NCBI GenBank assembly: GCA_965153455.1
Contig: OZ234499.1
Span: 8,862,271 to 8,926,270 of the forward strand
Source of the DNA: Sphagnum compactum
Lineage: Eukaryota; Bryophyta; Sphagnopsida; Sphagnales
Length of the DNA stretch: 64,000 nt
Direction of reading: 5' to 3'
The position numbers were made by a program, and so were the translations under genes. The notes under the pieces are model-generated. The model was not told where the DNA came from. It ran no database searches and saw only the letters and a program-made list of their open reading frames with translations. This document shows, one piece after another, positions 34,543 through 48,824 of the stretch; within the stretch, counting starts at the first letter, position 1; the number at the start of each line of letters is the position of its first letter.

Positions 34543-37500
34543 CTAGCCTCGGGTGCTACTGGTAAGAGGAGGTTCAGGCACAGGGCTGAAGTGTGGAGAA
34601 GGTTTTTTGGCGTGGAACTTTGGACGAAGTGCACAGCTCATGGGGTTATTCACACCTAATACAAAGCCATAGACTTCCCAGCAGCTAAATTTCGCTGCTT
34701 TTTTATGATCTGATAAAGATCTTAAACTCAGATTTTTTAGTACAATGTTTGTACATGGGACATGGTCACTGCATTGAATATCAACAGCCATGTTGGTTGC
34801 AGACGTTCCTGTGATGTTTGCAAATATAATCTCTGAGATTTCAACTGCGGATGTCTGCAGGCCAATTCCAAAGGATAACAATGTGGGGAGTTGTCATCAA
34901 GTCAGTGAACTCATTGAAACAAGCCATTCAGTTCAGTGGATGTATCATGTCAAAGGATTCCAAATGAAATTCTACACGGTGATCTATGTGCCTTTAAAGG
35001 TTCTAACTTGTTAAGAGTTTATATGTAGGTGGCCATTGAGTTCGAAAACAGAGAAGTTGAAATATCTTCTTGCAATTTGCTATTGGAAAGCTTTGAGAAA
35101 GTACCTCATTTGCACAGCCATTGGGAGAATCACAGTAATACTGGTCTATAGCAATAGGTTTTGATACTGAATTCATTTTGGCATTCATGAATTTCATGCC
35201 ATGGGCATGGCCTGACCCACCCTGAAAAGTGAGGTTTATGTCTCACTTTATGTACTACTGTACACATGATTTGGCATTCAATGTATGAAGTTATTATTTG
35301 TCAAACATATCAAGCAGTTCAAAATGCATGGAAAGAAAAGAGGTGCAAAATTACCTGCCAAGTCTTGATTCGGAATCCATTGGTTGTGTGATCAAAATAT
35401 ACACGGTTCACTATCACACCCCATACAGAAGCCTTTTGATCTTTTCCTAGGCTCCCAATACTGCAAACCGTTATAAACCAATTTTTAGTACTGAATAAAG
35501 TCCTCACATCTGCATCTGAAGAAAAATAATTGTAGTGGAGAGTGGAATTTTCATTTGAGTATCAGTTTCCCATTCCTGATGCAAAGTTTCCAAATGGTTT
35601 TATTGGGCCCTGCCCCCACAGGGACAGGGACTATAGCATTGGATCCAACTTTTGGAAGTTTTACCTTAATAGAACCAGTTTCACATTAGGCGAACCGGTT
35701 TCTTGGGTGAAAGTGTTTAGACTGTTTAGATTGGAATGGATTGTTCTGGTGTTCAGAGTGAGGACACAGTATGTAGATGTACAACATATTATCTATTGGC
35801 AGGGCCAGCGTGTTTGTGATGCCTTGTTCACAGAGCAATTTTGACCCACTGGAAGCATTATTTGACCTTCATTCCAATTGGTTGAATCAAATGTGATATA
35901 CTTATAAATTCAAGCACGTGCAACTTTTGTCTTTAGTTTATATTATGTAGGTAGTGTAGCACATTTCACATAGAGCTTAAAGTAAAACCTGATTCCGTGG
36001 CCTGGCCCACACTTGATGTCCTGAATCAGCAACATTGATGATCCAGTCTGAATTGAAATGCAATCATCACCTACACATGCATCGCTGCCAGTTTAAGTAC
36101 ACGCAAGGCTTAAATTGTTAGTTATAAAGCAAGGTACATTATTTACATATGATTCTTGTTTGAAGTGTAGAGACATATTTTTCAAAAGCATATTTCGTTT
36201 TCACATGCACATGGCCTTTTCATATTGTCACTGCTACATAATCTACCTTGGGAACCAAATTTAAGTCAGGATTTTATGTCAGGTAAGGCCTACAGTTGAG
36301 AGCATTCCCAAAATGCGGGCCTAGTCACCTTTCTACCTTGCCAGGGCCCTTATTGGAAATAACCTCACCCTTGGGCCTTACCCTACACATAAAGTTTGTC
36401 ACTTTTGGACGGTCTGAAGCTTAGGAGATCTGATTCTGAGAAACAGTAGTTCAAGAGTTTCTGCACACCAGTTTGGATTCTGCAGTTGAGAATGGATACA
36501 TTGTGAGAACTGGCAATGTGTATGCCATCAGGATTGGGACTGCTGGCTGGGGCTGTGATGTGCAATCGGGTTGCTCTCACACCAATGCAGTTTATGAATG
36601 TGAGATGAAACTTTTGGCTATCTCTGATCCTCAGGTTACTGACCCGAATGTTTCTGCAATTTTGAAAGACAATTGCCTGCAACCCCCCATAATGTTAAAG
36701 AAGGTTTCATCTCTGGTTGCTGAGAATCATGCATAATTTTGAATGCTGCCCAAATTCTGTGCTAGAGAGGTGAAAAGAATTCAGAATTTCCAGGCCACCT
36801 AATTTAAAGGGCTGCTTTGATTGTAAATATGTACTTGAGAATATCCTGAATGATTTTTGAAGGCCTGAAACACTACAACTTCAATGACGGAGTTGTTGGA
36901 ACCAGAATACCAAGCAGGGAGCTGCTTAGCTTAAACCACGGGATTTTATTTCCATTGGATTCCTCATCAATTGGAAGTCCTAAACTTCTGATTTTCATAA
37001 CTCAAGGATCTCTGCTACGTCTTGGAAATGTGAAATGGGTGTAAGATGGCACTGAGACTTACGTTTGGTGCTTCAGATACTTGCGTACAATTCTGTACAT
37101 TACCAAATCCCCAAAACACATCAAGCTTCAGCATTGTCAGGTTTTTGGCCAGGCAGTTTGCCAACTTGGATATGGAATGGAGGAGTTCTTGAAAACTAAC
37201 TATATGTTAAAACGGATCACAGAGCTCAGAACAATTTGCTTAGACGCTTGCAAGATGGACCAGATCGTGAAGGGAAGCTTTGATCTGTTGTTGCCCAGCT
37301 ATATTTTATTCGGACCTGCAAAACTGGTTGCAACATATTGCAAGCACCGTCACAAAACCCTCGAACACTTGTGCAAAATTCTGCTGGAAAAAGAATGGAT
37401 GGCAGTTTTACTTTCATGGTAGGTCTGCAAGCTTGGGCCCACCATCGTTCTCCGCGGCCATTGATATCCCCTCGACCTAGCATCGAAAAATTTTGGAGGC

Positions 37501-38735
37501 CCTCGAATTCGAGCCATATTTTAGTTTTCCGCCACGAGTCTGGTCCATCCAAGGACAATATAGTTCCGTCCACCTGTTCACATGGAAACAGGTGTTCATC
37601 GAAATGACAGACCTCCACGGAGACTACGCACTAGAGACAACATAGCCCCACATTAAGCCGTTAACTGGGTGGAGTTTTCGCCGAAAAAAACGTTGCTCCA
37701 TCTACGAGCACAATTTGTGCAAAATCTGCCTTTAGACTAAGCAATCTGTTAGTAAGTAAGTGCCTGATATAGTAATTGAGACCATGCTAATATATCTTGA
37801 ATGTTCTTATGAAGTGCATAAAACTGGTTGAGGCTGCAACACACCTTACCTTTAGGACGAGGTTCGAAGCACAGGGACCGGAAAATTTACGAGGCTTCAC
37901 AAAAAGCTTGGTTCCCGGTGGTACGTAGACAACTGCCGAGTGAGTTTTGCATGCCTTGATCCAGGCTTGATAAAAAGCCTGAAAAGAATATTTTCCGTTA
38001 GAATTTTATCAGAATCTTAAGACATGAACCATTGCTGCTGCAGAAGGTACTTTGATCATTTGTTCCTTGTGAAGTAGCGTCATATTTTTCTAATTCTTTG
38101 GTTTGCATTTGTCACATTGGGTACTAATAAAGGGCTCGGTTAAATGGGTATACTCGGTTTTTGTCACAACGTCAAATTTCAACTTAGAGCAATCTCATGT
38201 AAGCCAATTAAAGTAAGGACACTTGTTTTCAGATAGTTCCATGGAACTTCAAAGCCACGCACGCACATTGGAGGACATTAGATAGGTTCTGTATGCAAGA
38301 ACAGATTACCTCTGTGTCGTCGGTTTTTCCATCTCCTTTTGCACCTTCCGCCATAACGTTAAACAGTACCCTATGACCTAGCGGATGGGCACTAGGCGGA
38401 CTCCAATCTTTTCCAGTAATTGCCGGATCCAACAGAAATCCGTGATCCCATCTCACTTTAGACATAGCAATAACAGGAAATTGCAACGACTGTGAGCCTT
38501 GGCACCTGGTTACTGTGATGCTGAAAAGGATGACTGTGAAATAAAATCGTGGACCTAGCCATTCAGTACTGCTGGCGTCGACTTTGTAATTGAAGGCAGT
38601 TCGTATGATGCTTTTGAAGATTTCAAACTTCTTGTCAACAGTCTGGCAAGGAGCACCCATTGTCCATCGGCAGACTTCCAGGCCTATCAGGCATAAATTG
38701 AATACAGGCCCGGAGAACTGCGGAGAACTGAGCAA
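34543..38735 (-). CDS. Polygalacturonase (glycoside hydrolase family 28), eight exons
   Basis: The enzyme would hydrolyse homogalacturonan in the cell wall. Exons on the minus strand: 38735-38310, 37978-37850, 37573-37412, 36676-36469, 36070-35989, 35460-35355, 35221-35105, 34854-34543. All borders are GT-AG, all phases match and no internal stop occurs; 513 residues if the first ATG is used. Family motifs appear in order: [18 protein letters not shown] (N-terminal), SPNPDG (residues 285-290), GDDC (309-312), CGPGHGIS (329-336) and RIKTW (366-370). The catalytic aspartates and the histidine are kept, but the usual T of SPNTDG is P. A hydrophobic stretch ([12 protein letters not shown]) could be a signal anchor, but it lies unusually far from the start, so the first exon may begin differently; MGAPC at 38660 is an alternative start. 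The C-terminal tail is proline-rich. Confidence 0.85.
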
Positions 38736-41239
38736 TTTGGGTTAAAATTTGGCGTAGGTCACATGAATTCTCGGATTAGCTTGCTTCAGTTCTGAAACCT
38801 GCACATTGGTCGGTCGAAAGATCAATATCTGCTGGAAGTAGTTTCCTGTCCTTGTGGAGCTTTCTGATGTGACCGCTGGAAACCTAAACTCCAGACGTTA
38901 AGCTATTTAGAACGCTCCAACTAGGGATTCCAAATGGAGATAAGTAGCATGCCATGAAAATTCGCCTGGAATATGCAAACAAGAGACCTCTGAAGCGCAA
39001 TAGAGTGCAAGTGGAGGATTTCCGGGAGGTTCTCTAGACTTTGTACCGAAATTGGAAACGCTGCTTGTCTGAGGTAGAAAATCAGTCTATTGCTGTTTGC
39101 TCTGCAACGCATGAGTATTTGTACAGACGTTGTAGAAGCTGCTGAAGATGAGCACACTCCAGGACGTCTCTCCTGCCTCTTGGCCTCCCCTCTCCGACGT
39201 CATGGCTGGAGCGTTCCTTAGAGGAACGGTTGGCTGGTTGCTTCCTTCGCCCATGGTCGCCCTTGGCTAGCCGTTACACTTTCATCGGTTTCATCGGTTA
39301 CGATGAAGGTTATGTGCTCATTTGGATCAGGATGATTACAAAATTTCTTTCGTCTACGTTTACACCACAACGAAGATCTTTAGTGCAGCCTAAGGCCTTC
39401 TTCTTTTGTCGTGGAAGCATTTTTCTTGTTCGAAGACTTTCGACCTAGCCGACAGGCCGAAATAAAGTGTCGAGCATGTTGCACCAGTACGTCTGGAAGG
39501 TTTATGCAGAATATAACTGTTTGCAGTTACTGAGATCACGTACTAGAGAAGGCGGCCCCCTAGGGCGAATTCTGCAGCTTTGTGAACAGGCCAGGCCGAG
39601 ACCTGAAGGCGGAACTAGGTGCAAAATGCACTCTAGGGATTTCTTTCGTCAAAACTAGCACTTCCTTGAAAATCACCGGCTTTTTTGGAATGGCCATCTT
39701 CTGCAATCTAAGAAGCCTGAAACGTGTGCAGAATCGGCCCTTGAAATCCTTTATGTACAATGAATGTCACATTCTGCCACTCACAACTCATTTCATGAGA
39801 TCATTGTCATACAAAACTGAAGTGAAGATCTCTAGAATATGAAAGTAATGAACCAGCGCACTGGAGCTGGTTACCAGACATAACACAGTATAGAGGTTTG
39901 AGAGCTACCCTGTAACCATCCTGTGTGGATGAAAAGTCCTATAACTAGCTTGTAGATGGACAAAAAACATGTAAAGCTCCTCTTAATGGATGAAAACTCA
40001 TAACCTATGTGTGTGTGGATGAAGTATGCAAGAAAATAGAAGAGGGAGAGGTTATTGCATTGTGACCAACTGGGGGAGAGCCAATGAGAAAATCCAGAAC
40101 CTCTGCATCGTAGGTTATGGTTTGAAATTCACAATCCATCACCCATCAAGCGGTACTGGAACAGAATAAGCATTCAAGTCCAGTGCTGCAGAGATCAAAG
40201 TATACTGTTCCAATAGACAACCTATGACACCTTTCAATTTTTGAATTGGATTGGTACCATACTCTATCTCTGCTCTCATAACTGACTGAGTACTATCTAC
40301 AAAGTGGCAGATCATCACATTCGCTATGAATAGAGTGCCACAATATCTGCTGACAGCTATTACGGAAGCAACTGGAAGTCAGTCATGATGCTGTGATAGA
40401 AAGCCACGGCCCTCAAGTGGCAAGTCACTTTTTTGGGCAAGCAAAAAGGCAACAGTATTCTCATCATTCAAGCCAACAAGCTCATGCAACAAGCACCTAC
40501 AGAGCATTAGTAATTTCATATCTCTGAAACTATTGCTGTAACTTCAGTCTTCTCTAATTTCTCCTGTAGGAAAATAAAGACATCTTTGCCTGACCAACAC
40601 CTGCAGCTTCAACCCCATTGTATCAGGAGAAACTAGCAACAGTACACAGTAGTTCAACAAACCACTGCTTGCTGCAAAAAATGTGAAGGAACCATCAGAA
40701 AAGCCAACAGGTTTGCAAAGATGAATGAATATGTTCTGGAGACATCAAGCAATATTCAAATTCCTGGAAAACCGATGGAATTAAGGAAAATTACAAGACA
40801 GAAATATCACCACTGTTTTCTCACTGCAGGTCACTTGTGGAACCAGAGATACTAAACAAAACCAGAATGTATCACAATCAGTACAACAAACCCTTGTAAA
40901 TAATTTATCTCTGTATGCATCTACATCAATTCTAAGTTGGATAAACTGATGTTAGTATGGGTATAAGTCTTTTAGCTCTTCAAGGCAATATCATTTGTAC
41001 TACAAGATCACCTTGAAAGCACACTGCAATTTCCCAGGTAGCAGCATTTTACAAACAAAATCAGTAATCTTCTTTGTTCTCATGGAACACAATAGAAACA
41101 TGAGATTTACACATCCACAAGCATGGGGTGTGGAGGTACTGTTCCAAGATCATGAGCAGGAACTCTTCAGATCATCAACAGCAATGTTGAGAACTAAAAT
41201 AATCCTGCTATGCAAATCTAAGCTCCATTTTGGTAAGCC
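38736..41239. other. Intergenic region between the two intact genes
   Basis: It holds the promoter of the polygalacturonase and the 3' flank of the sugar transporter, both on the minus strand. No clear TATA box was found for the former. The DNA is less AT-rich than elsewhere, and the open frames here show no domain. A GGATGAA/GGATGGA-containing stretch occurs at 39920-40025. Confidence 0.4.
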
Positions 41240-44200
41240 TCATTTGAAAGATGCTTCAATCTGCTCCAAAGTTCGGCCCCGAGTTTCCGGAACATACAGT
41301 GCCACAAACACTATTGTTAACAAGCACTCCCCTGCAAAAATCCAAAATGAACCTGCACCATCCATATGCCCACTTCATCATGTCTTAATACATTTGCGAT
41401 CTCCCCACAACACCAAGCCAAGTTTTGTCAGTTCCAACTTCCTACATTCCCATGCTGAACCTGAACGCTTGAGCCCGTACAGTAGTTGATTTGCAGTTGG
41501 ATAACGCCTAATGTCATGATGACAACTATGATTTTGAATTCCTTTCAACTGAAGATTCCCATCCTTCATTTTTTATCATACAATCTCTTGACATGAATAA
41601 ACAAAAAACCTATCCATCAAAAGAAAGAAGTTCAATAAGAATGGTAATAAGTGCCATGTCTCTGTACCTGCGGCACTCCAGAGAAGCATGTAATTGAAGA
41701 TCATAGTAACAATGTAGGCTGAGAACCAATTAACAAGAGTGGCAACACTCCCTGCCACCCCCTTAACATATGCTGGAAATATCTGCACCAAGTACCAACC
41801 CTCTTCACTCTTGGCCAACCAAACCAACCTAAAACATAAAACATTGTGACAAGCAATTTCCAGCATTAGATGTAGCTCTATCAAAAAGGCTTAATCACAG
41901 CGGTTATTATCACATCTCTGATGTGAGGAACAAAATCCAGGTGCAGGCCCAATGTAAAGAATTTTCCATGGACAGGTTTAGTGCAGGTCAGAATGGTTGC
42001 AGCTCTTATAATGTGAGTTAGCCAATTCTTCAGTAACCACTTTCTAGTCTTTGAAGCTCCAGAGAAAGATGGTCCATTTTTTGTACCTCAGACATGATGA
42101 TCCAAGGAATAGCACCCATTCCCAAAGAGAAAGACGCAATGTAAGCCTGCACCAGAGCTGTATAAATTCAGGAAATCTAAATGACTCTGCATAGTTTCAG
42201 TAGTCTCGATTGTAGTATACAAATGACAACCACCAAAATAATGTGTGGAGATTTCTGTTCTGGATTTGCAAATACAAATGCTCATGGATCATAACTATCA
42301 CCAAGCAGGATGTGCACAAATAAAAAACTTAGTAAAATGCTGAAGTAGAATTACTACAATCACACTTAACACTGACAACCAAGTGCTGGTTCACGTTTCA
42401 TGACTTACCAAAAGGCTGACAAGTGCAAGAATGCTGATAAAAGTACTGAAAGCTGGAGACATCTGCTCTGGTTGAACACTCTGAAAAAAATATAAAATCT
42501 TAGTACAACTACCCACCTGCTAGCCTTGATAACTTATAGATCTCAGCTGTATGAACACTTCAACCAGCTGCCACAAATAGAGGTAAAATCCAACTGCAGG
42601 TAAAACTTGAGGCACTTCTGATCAAATCTACACATTAGCTGCCACTAGAGGATGCAAGAATCAGCCTGTCTGAATCCTGTCTGAATGGAGACTGACCCGT
42701 GCATAGAATGAAAATGCAACAAGAAAGTTGCTGAGACCCATTCCACCAGCAGATATCTGCACATCTCCCAATAATATGCAAAACATGTCACAAAATGCAC
42801 TATTCAATTAACTAATTCATTTAACTGCTGCTCTGAGTTCAAATCAACTAGACTAATTGAACACACAGACCAGTTTCACAATTAACTTGATATCTGTAAT
42901 CCTTACCATAAGCAAAATGCGACGTCCAGCTTTGTCCATTAATCCTGCAGCTCCAAGTGTCAGCACTACCTGTGGAGCACAAAGAGGTTTTATCAAATTA
43001 ACTGATAGGTAAGTAAAAAAGCAAACACAATAGCATATCTTCCCTGGCATCCCACTAAGAGAGAAGTGTTTAGCATACCTGCAGAGTGCCCAACACGAGG
43101 GATGCCACATTGGGATTAGAGACACCTGCAAAATGTTTTGGACCCCAGGCAACAGTCAGCAAGTTTTGGATCCCAGGTGGCAGTCTACTAGGGGTTCTGC
43201 CATTCTTGTGCAGCCAATGCTTCCTCATCATTCAGGGTTTGCAGTAAGAAGGGCCCCAAACACTACCATGAGGATCCCTAAGGTCAAAGCGCCTTGTACC
43301 TGAGATTGATATCTGTGGTCCTGACACTGCAAGCCCCTAAGTTCCTGTACTTTTTGATGACCAGTTACTCCTCACTGTATCTGGGTTGCGTCCAAAGGGT
43401 AGCATCTAGAATGGCATACCAATAATTTGAGCCTACAATCATGTGAAGGTGGCCATAAGCCTGAGCAACTAGGCTAATAGTTTGATGCCAGAATGAAGGA
43501 GACTTTACCAGATGCTTCAAAGATTTCACTTGAGTAGAGCATGAGTGCATTTATTCCTGAAAATTGTTGAAGGACCATTAGGCCAATTCCAGCCTTCCAC
43601 CCAAGAACAGACCAATTTTTTAGTCCCAGTATCTCTCTTACCCTGATATTATGATTTAAAGCAGTCTCTGAGCCTTCACTGGGAGCTCCTGAGACACAGT
43701 TGATGACACGTCTAAGAACTTGCATTTTGAATATGCTGTAGAAGGCAAAGAGCACTACCAACAGGGAACTTATTCACTAGAATACAGCATCAGGATGAGC
43801 AATAAAGAACTTGCACATGAACATATAGCTTCAGAAGTGTTGAGAACTTCTCCATATTTACAATTCAAGTCAACCTGAAAAGAATTCAGGGATGACCTGA
43901 TAACAAGGCTATAGAGATCTGACAAAATTTCAGCAAACAGGGAAAGAGGAAACCCAACCCCCAAGAACAAGGGGAAAAAAAGGGAAAAAACAACTCATGA
44001 GCAGTCTGAACGACAGTGGCAGCCACATTCACACTCAGAGAATGTCAACAGCAACAGGTATCATGGTGATCAACTATCATAACATGCCCATCAAATTCAA
44101 CAGCTCCCAGTTGGGTGGACATGACTGTCTGGCATTAAACAACAACTGAGTTTCTGGAACAAGACCAGCAGCAATACAAAGACTCGCTCATGATGCCTGG

Positions 44201-47200
44201 TAGCTCTACAAAACCTAAAAGAGGAGAATACCAAAGAAACCAAGAAGAGAGAGGAACACAAAACAAAAAAGACAAAAAGAAAAGCAAACAAAACTAGAGG
44301 AAGAAATGATAGACAAACAAGGTGCAAAACTTTAAGAGGATGATCTTTTGAGGACACAGTGGGCTCCCCACTTAGGATTAAGAAGCCCTTGAAATAATCA
44401 TGTCAGAGATTCCAAAGGCAGAAAGCACCAAACAGAAATCCTTGACCATAAGAGCCTTTTGAAAGCACAAAACTGGACAAGTGGAACAACCTTGGAAAGG
44501 CAGAAGAACATGATGATGGAGGAAAAAACTTCAATGCTGTGATAAAGACTCAGAACACTCTGAAATCTTGTCAGCATGCTTAGTAATAGAATAGCTCTCT
44601 CAAAGGAGCTTGAACAACAAAAGAAGATATATCTTTGGAAAGAAACATGAAAGCATGGAACATTGATCACCTTTCCAATCAGCCCACAGGAAAAGGCAGG
44701 CATCGAAATAATTAGAAGGCAACAGTAATAGAAAAAAGACCCACTCACAATGAGAGGCCGGAAAAGTTTGGGCTGCATTAAATCTCCCCATTTGACCGCA
44801 GGAAGTGAATTAGATGCTTCCACTGCTGCCTGCAATAGATTATAATAGTGAAGACACATTTTTCAACCCAGTTAATAGAATCAACAAATGATCCCACTGG
44901 AGTTATCTATATTCTCCATCTTTCTAATCTCTGACTAAAAAGATGCCAAAGAAGTTCCACAGCAACTTACAAGTCATCAGGGAACATGAAAACCAGAACT
45001 TTTACAAAGAGTTGGGTTTGTAATCTAGAACTTGAATTCTGCACCTGAATGTCTGAAATTTCGTGAGAGATATTGAAATCCTTGCCACGAAGCTTTTGCA
45101 AGGATGAGGTCAACTCCTCTTTATGAGCTGCTTTCGCCTGAGCAAAAAGACAGCCCCAAAACTGATTGGTATTCTTCAGTAATCAAGCAATTCATCCTCA
45201 TTTCAGTCTCTCTTATCCTAAAAGAAAAGGGAGACACTTACTGAGTGGCTCGTTCCCCTATAGGCCACCATATAGAGATACTGCCGTGTCCATGTGATTC
45301 TCAGTAATCAGTGACATGCTGACCCTTACTATAGCAGGTGTGCTATTGTTAGTAACTTCTGGCATGGCCTACCGGTGAATTGAATCAATGACCACCCACA
45401 AGGTGGCCATAAGTCACAACCACTTGAGTTATTGACTTGATGCTCTATTGCCCAACATCATCTGCAGTCACTATTATTGAAAGTGTACATAGCACATGTT
45501 AAAAACTTCTTACCAGCCAGCGAGGACTTTCAGGGATGAGGAAAAGGCCAGATATTAAGATGATCTCTGGCAATGCTCCTGAACAACAAGAAACACGATA
45601 ACAGTTTAGAGGAGAAGAGCTAAACTGGTCCATTGAATGTAGAATAGTCCAAGCATCAATTCAGGAGCAAAAGTCTGCCTTCAAGACTAGCACATCAATG
45701 GATACATTCTGATAGTAATTACAGCTTCTGTCAATCAACATGATGCACTAAGTCCATTGGTCGTACTGATAAGCTCAAACATTACCCAAAAGGGCAAGCA
45801 TTCGCCAATTGACCCATATGCCAAGAAGGTACGACAATGTAATTCCAACTGTGATTGCAAACTGCCATCCACAGACCACAAAAGAATAATCCATTCAGTA
45901 AAAGAAGCATGAATAATTTCATTTGGCTGAGCAACTTGTGTTGTTAAGCTATTAGCTGTTTGATTGTTTTCTCAAGCACAGCACTTTCAACACAAATACA
46001 GAACATCCAGATAAACCAAGAGAAACTTGAATGGAACAGAAACCTGATTCATTGTTCCAAGGCCACCCCGCATATGCTTTGGTGCTATTTCTCCGATGTA
46101 CATGGGGACCTGCAAAATCATCAAGTACTTCTATTTGTCATCAGTCCACAGCAATCAACAATGTAAACACTTGTGATATCCTCACAGAAAGCAAATACAC
46201 AAATTTGCATGTCAAAATACAGGCAGTCACATAAAATGGAAGGCAACTGCTAATATGGAGTACTGCACTAGGTGAAAAGAAACAATTTGCAAACTGATAG
46301 CATCAGGTACACAAAGTGCTGAGAGCCAAAAGTTGCAAGTGAGCATACTGTGAATGAAATGATGCCCCCTCCAAGCCCAACCAGAAACCTTGCAATTATT
46401 AAGGAAATTGGGTTCTGCCATGACTCCATTGCCAGCCATCAATCAACAATCTTCCTTGTTATGAGCATAGCCAAGCAAGGTTACAACAGCAATTTGCCAG
46501 ATTTTTGCAAGGATTTATGCTAAATTTCTCCAAAGGATGAGTTGACAAAAAAGTACTATTTCCTATCCTTATCAATTGAATTTCATGGAGACTTGACCCA
46601 TGTGCAGATTAGCACCACAGAAAAATAGCAGTTGAGATAACGAAGCAACTGCAGAACCAATAAACTGAGATCTGACAGAAGAACCACACCTGGCCGGATA
46701 CAATGAGGAACCATCCCACCAATTCAGGGACAACGGCCACCCGTAAGGCCTGCCGTTCATTTACCAATTCAAATACAATGAATACCTGTGAAGCCGAATA
46801 ATTACAAGGAACCAAAGGTACAAAAACTTCACATCCTTGAAAGATGTAATGGAGCTCCAACCACAACAGAGAAGTCACTTACATGCTTCCTCCCTAAGTA
46901 GTCAGCTATTTTCCCGCTAAGAATCGCACCAAGCATGCACCCAACGTTTAAAATTGATCCAAAAGTTGAAAACTGAAAGAAAACAGTTCCAGATTCAGCA
47001 GCAACCGTATGTATCTAAGAGATCGCAATAATACTTGTATTTGTACAATATTTGTATCTCTGAAATTGACAAAAATTACAATAATACTTTTGAGGGCTGA
47101 TGATTGAGGCAGTTCTAGCAGAACCAAAACTAACACTACAAGCATCAGCATGGTCATAACCTCATGAGTGTCAGTCACAAAGTATCAGACCATCACCTGA

Positions 47201-48609
47201 CTAGGTGCCATGACTTCCTGCACTGACTTTATCAGCTTCAACAGTGGGTATAGATAAGTATACTAAAAAATTTGTTTACAAAACCTCTACAAAAATCTGC
47301 ATCCTGAGTTTCTGTCACCTTCCTGAAAGCAAAAGGAACACTCAGTCATGATGTTGGCTAGCACGCAACAGAAATAGCTAACTAAAATAGTCAATAGCAT
47401 CCTCATTCAAGCTGGCACAAGCTCGTGAGGGTAAGTACCATCTTATTTCACCCCTCTACATCAACTGTTGCAGATTCAGCAGCAACTGTCAATATCTGCA
47501 TGCAACTCAATTACTATATCTGACCATTATTACAGGATGACTAAGTATTTGAGCCTCTGCACTTTCAAAACAAAAGACACATGCATTCTTCTAAACATGT
47601 GCAGGACTTCACTTCTTCTAGTATTAGTGAGTTTAAACATGCCCTGTGGTGCAACCAAATGAACATAAAAGCATAATAGCTCAAGTGTATCATGACAGTT
47701 GCACATTCCCAATCACTTTCAAAAGCATCAGCATTGACTATGGAGTTTTACCTGACCAACAGTGAGATTGAGTTCCTTAGTTATAGCTGCTTGTGTTGGT
47801 GATGTGAATCCCAGCTGCAAAATAAAATGGACACATTTATATTTTATCTCTAAAAAGATAAACATGTTATCTTTTTAAGTTTGCAACTTAGACCTGACTG
47901 ATAATATTGAAAGTGAGAGTGACATGTCAAATGGGTTGCTGTACCCTGACTTGTCTAGGGTAAGGATGCTAGATACAGAGTTTCTTGTACAGAAGTTAAT
48001 GTTATAGTATCCACAATGAGATCTGCACAGAAATGATGTGAGAAATAAACCCAGGAGCACACACACCCAAGAGCCAAGAGGACCAGCAACTTTTGCTTGA
48101 GTTAAGCTCAAAAAGGGCCTGAGGCATGGCCAGCCCATTTGTGAACAAACATCTGTGACCAGTGCTGAATGCTAGGTGAAGGGGGGTTGAATGCACTACT
48201 CTGACTCAGCTTTGCCAGCACAGGAACATCAGCAAACAAGCAATTTTAACCCAAAAACTAATATGAGCATGAAAATCCTATTTAACAAGGAACTGAATCT
48301 TACAAGTTATAAAGAAAGAAAACATACCGCAAAGCCAAGCGATAGAGGCCCAAGGGCCACAACAAGAGTGGCAAAGATGGCAAACTGTGCAGGAGGACGA
48401 ACATGGTGGTGCTGGTGATCAGGAGGAGGAAGATGATGGTGATGATGGTGGCGATGATGATGGTGATGATCATGCCCCTTTTTCTTCATGTCTTGGCTCT
48501 CATCTTTTAGCAATGGATTCGTCGAGTCGCTGTCAGCTCTTGTTGGCAATAGATTCTGGCGCTCACTCGTCCCTTCCTCCAACCCGTTCGTCTCGCCAGT
48601 TGCCCCCAT
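41240..48609 (-). CDS. ERD6-like sugar transporter (MFS), 18 exons
   Basis: The product is a monosaccharide/H+ transporter of the ERD6-like clade, in plants usually tonoplast sugar exporters. Exons (minus): 48609-48328, 47814-47752, 46972-46883, 46749-46690, 46414-46349, 46109-46044, 45861-45786, 45578-45514, 45137-45045, 44829-44749, 43593-43509, 43125-43079, 42969-42907, 42756-42697, 42480-42409, 42146-42087, 41782-41668, 41352-41240. All borders are GT-AG, phases match, no stop occurs; 518 residues, normal for the family apart from a longer N-terminus. Motifs: ADYLGRK (138-144), [17 protein letters not shown] (250-256), QQFSGIN (323-329), [12 protein letters not shown] and [13 protein letters not shown] (from 502). 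Residues 46-69 contain 16 histidines before the first membrane helix. Localisation and substrate are inferred from the family only. Confidence 0.93.
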
Positions 48610-48824
48610 CCTCAGGGTTTGTTACCTTCAAATGGAAAGCTCTTGCATTCCCTTCAAGATCCAGGATATTCAAAGTCTTCAGCTCCAAAAGCTCTTGGAT
48701 CTAAGGCCCAAAGATTTGCCCAAGATGAAGGAACAATGAAGAGAAAGCAGCGCTATAAAAACCTGCTGTGTCATTCCATGGATCCCCAGGACTGACAGAA
48801 AATTTGAAGCACAGTCCTGTCACT

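Noticed and set aside
37081-37607. Plus-strand frames of 66-113 codons
   Set aside because: They overlap exon 3 of the polygalacturonase and its introns antisense and show no domain.
43770-43970. Apparent duplicate of the MLYSSE exon motif in a transporter intron
   Set aside because: Only about seven codons resemble the exon and a stop follows at once; chance similarity is likely.
48387-48704. Acidic Asp/Gly-rich plus-strand open frame
   Set aside because: It is the antisense of the histidine-rich first exon of the sugar transporter, which has full splice and domain support on the minus strand.
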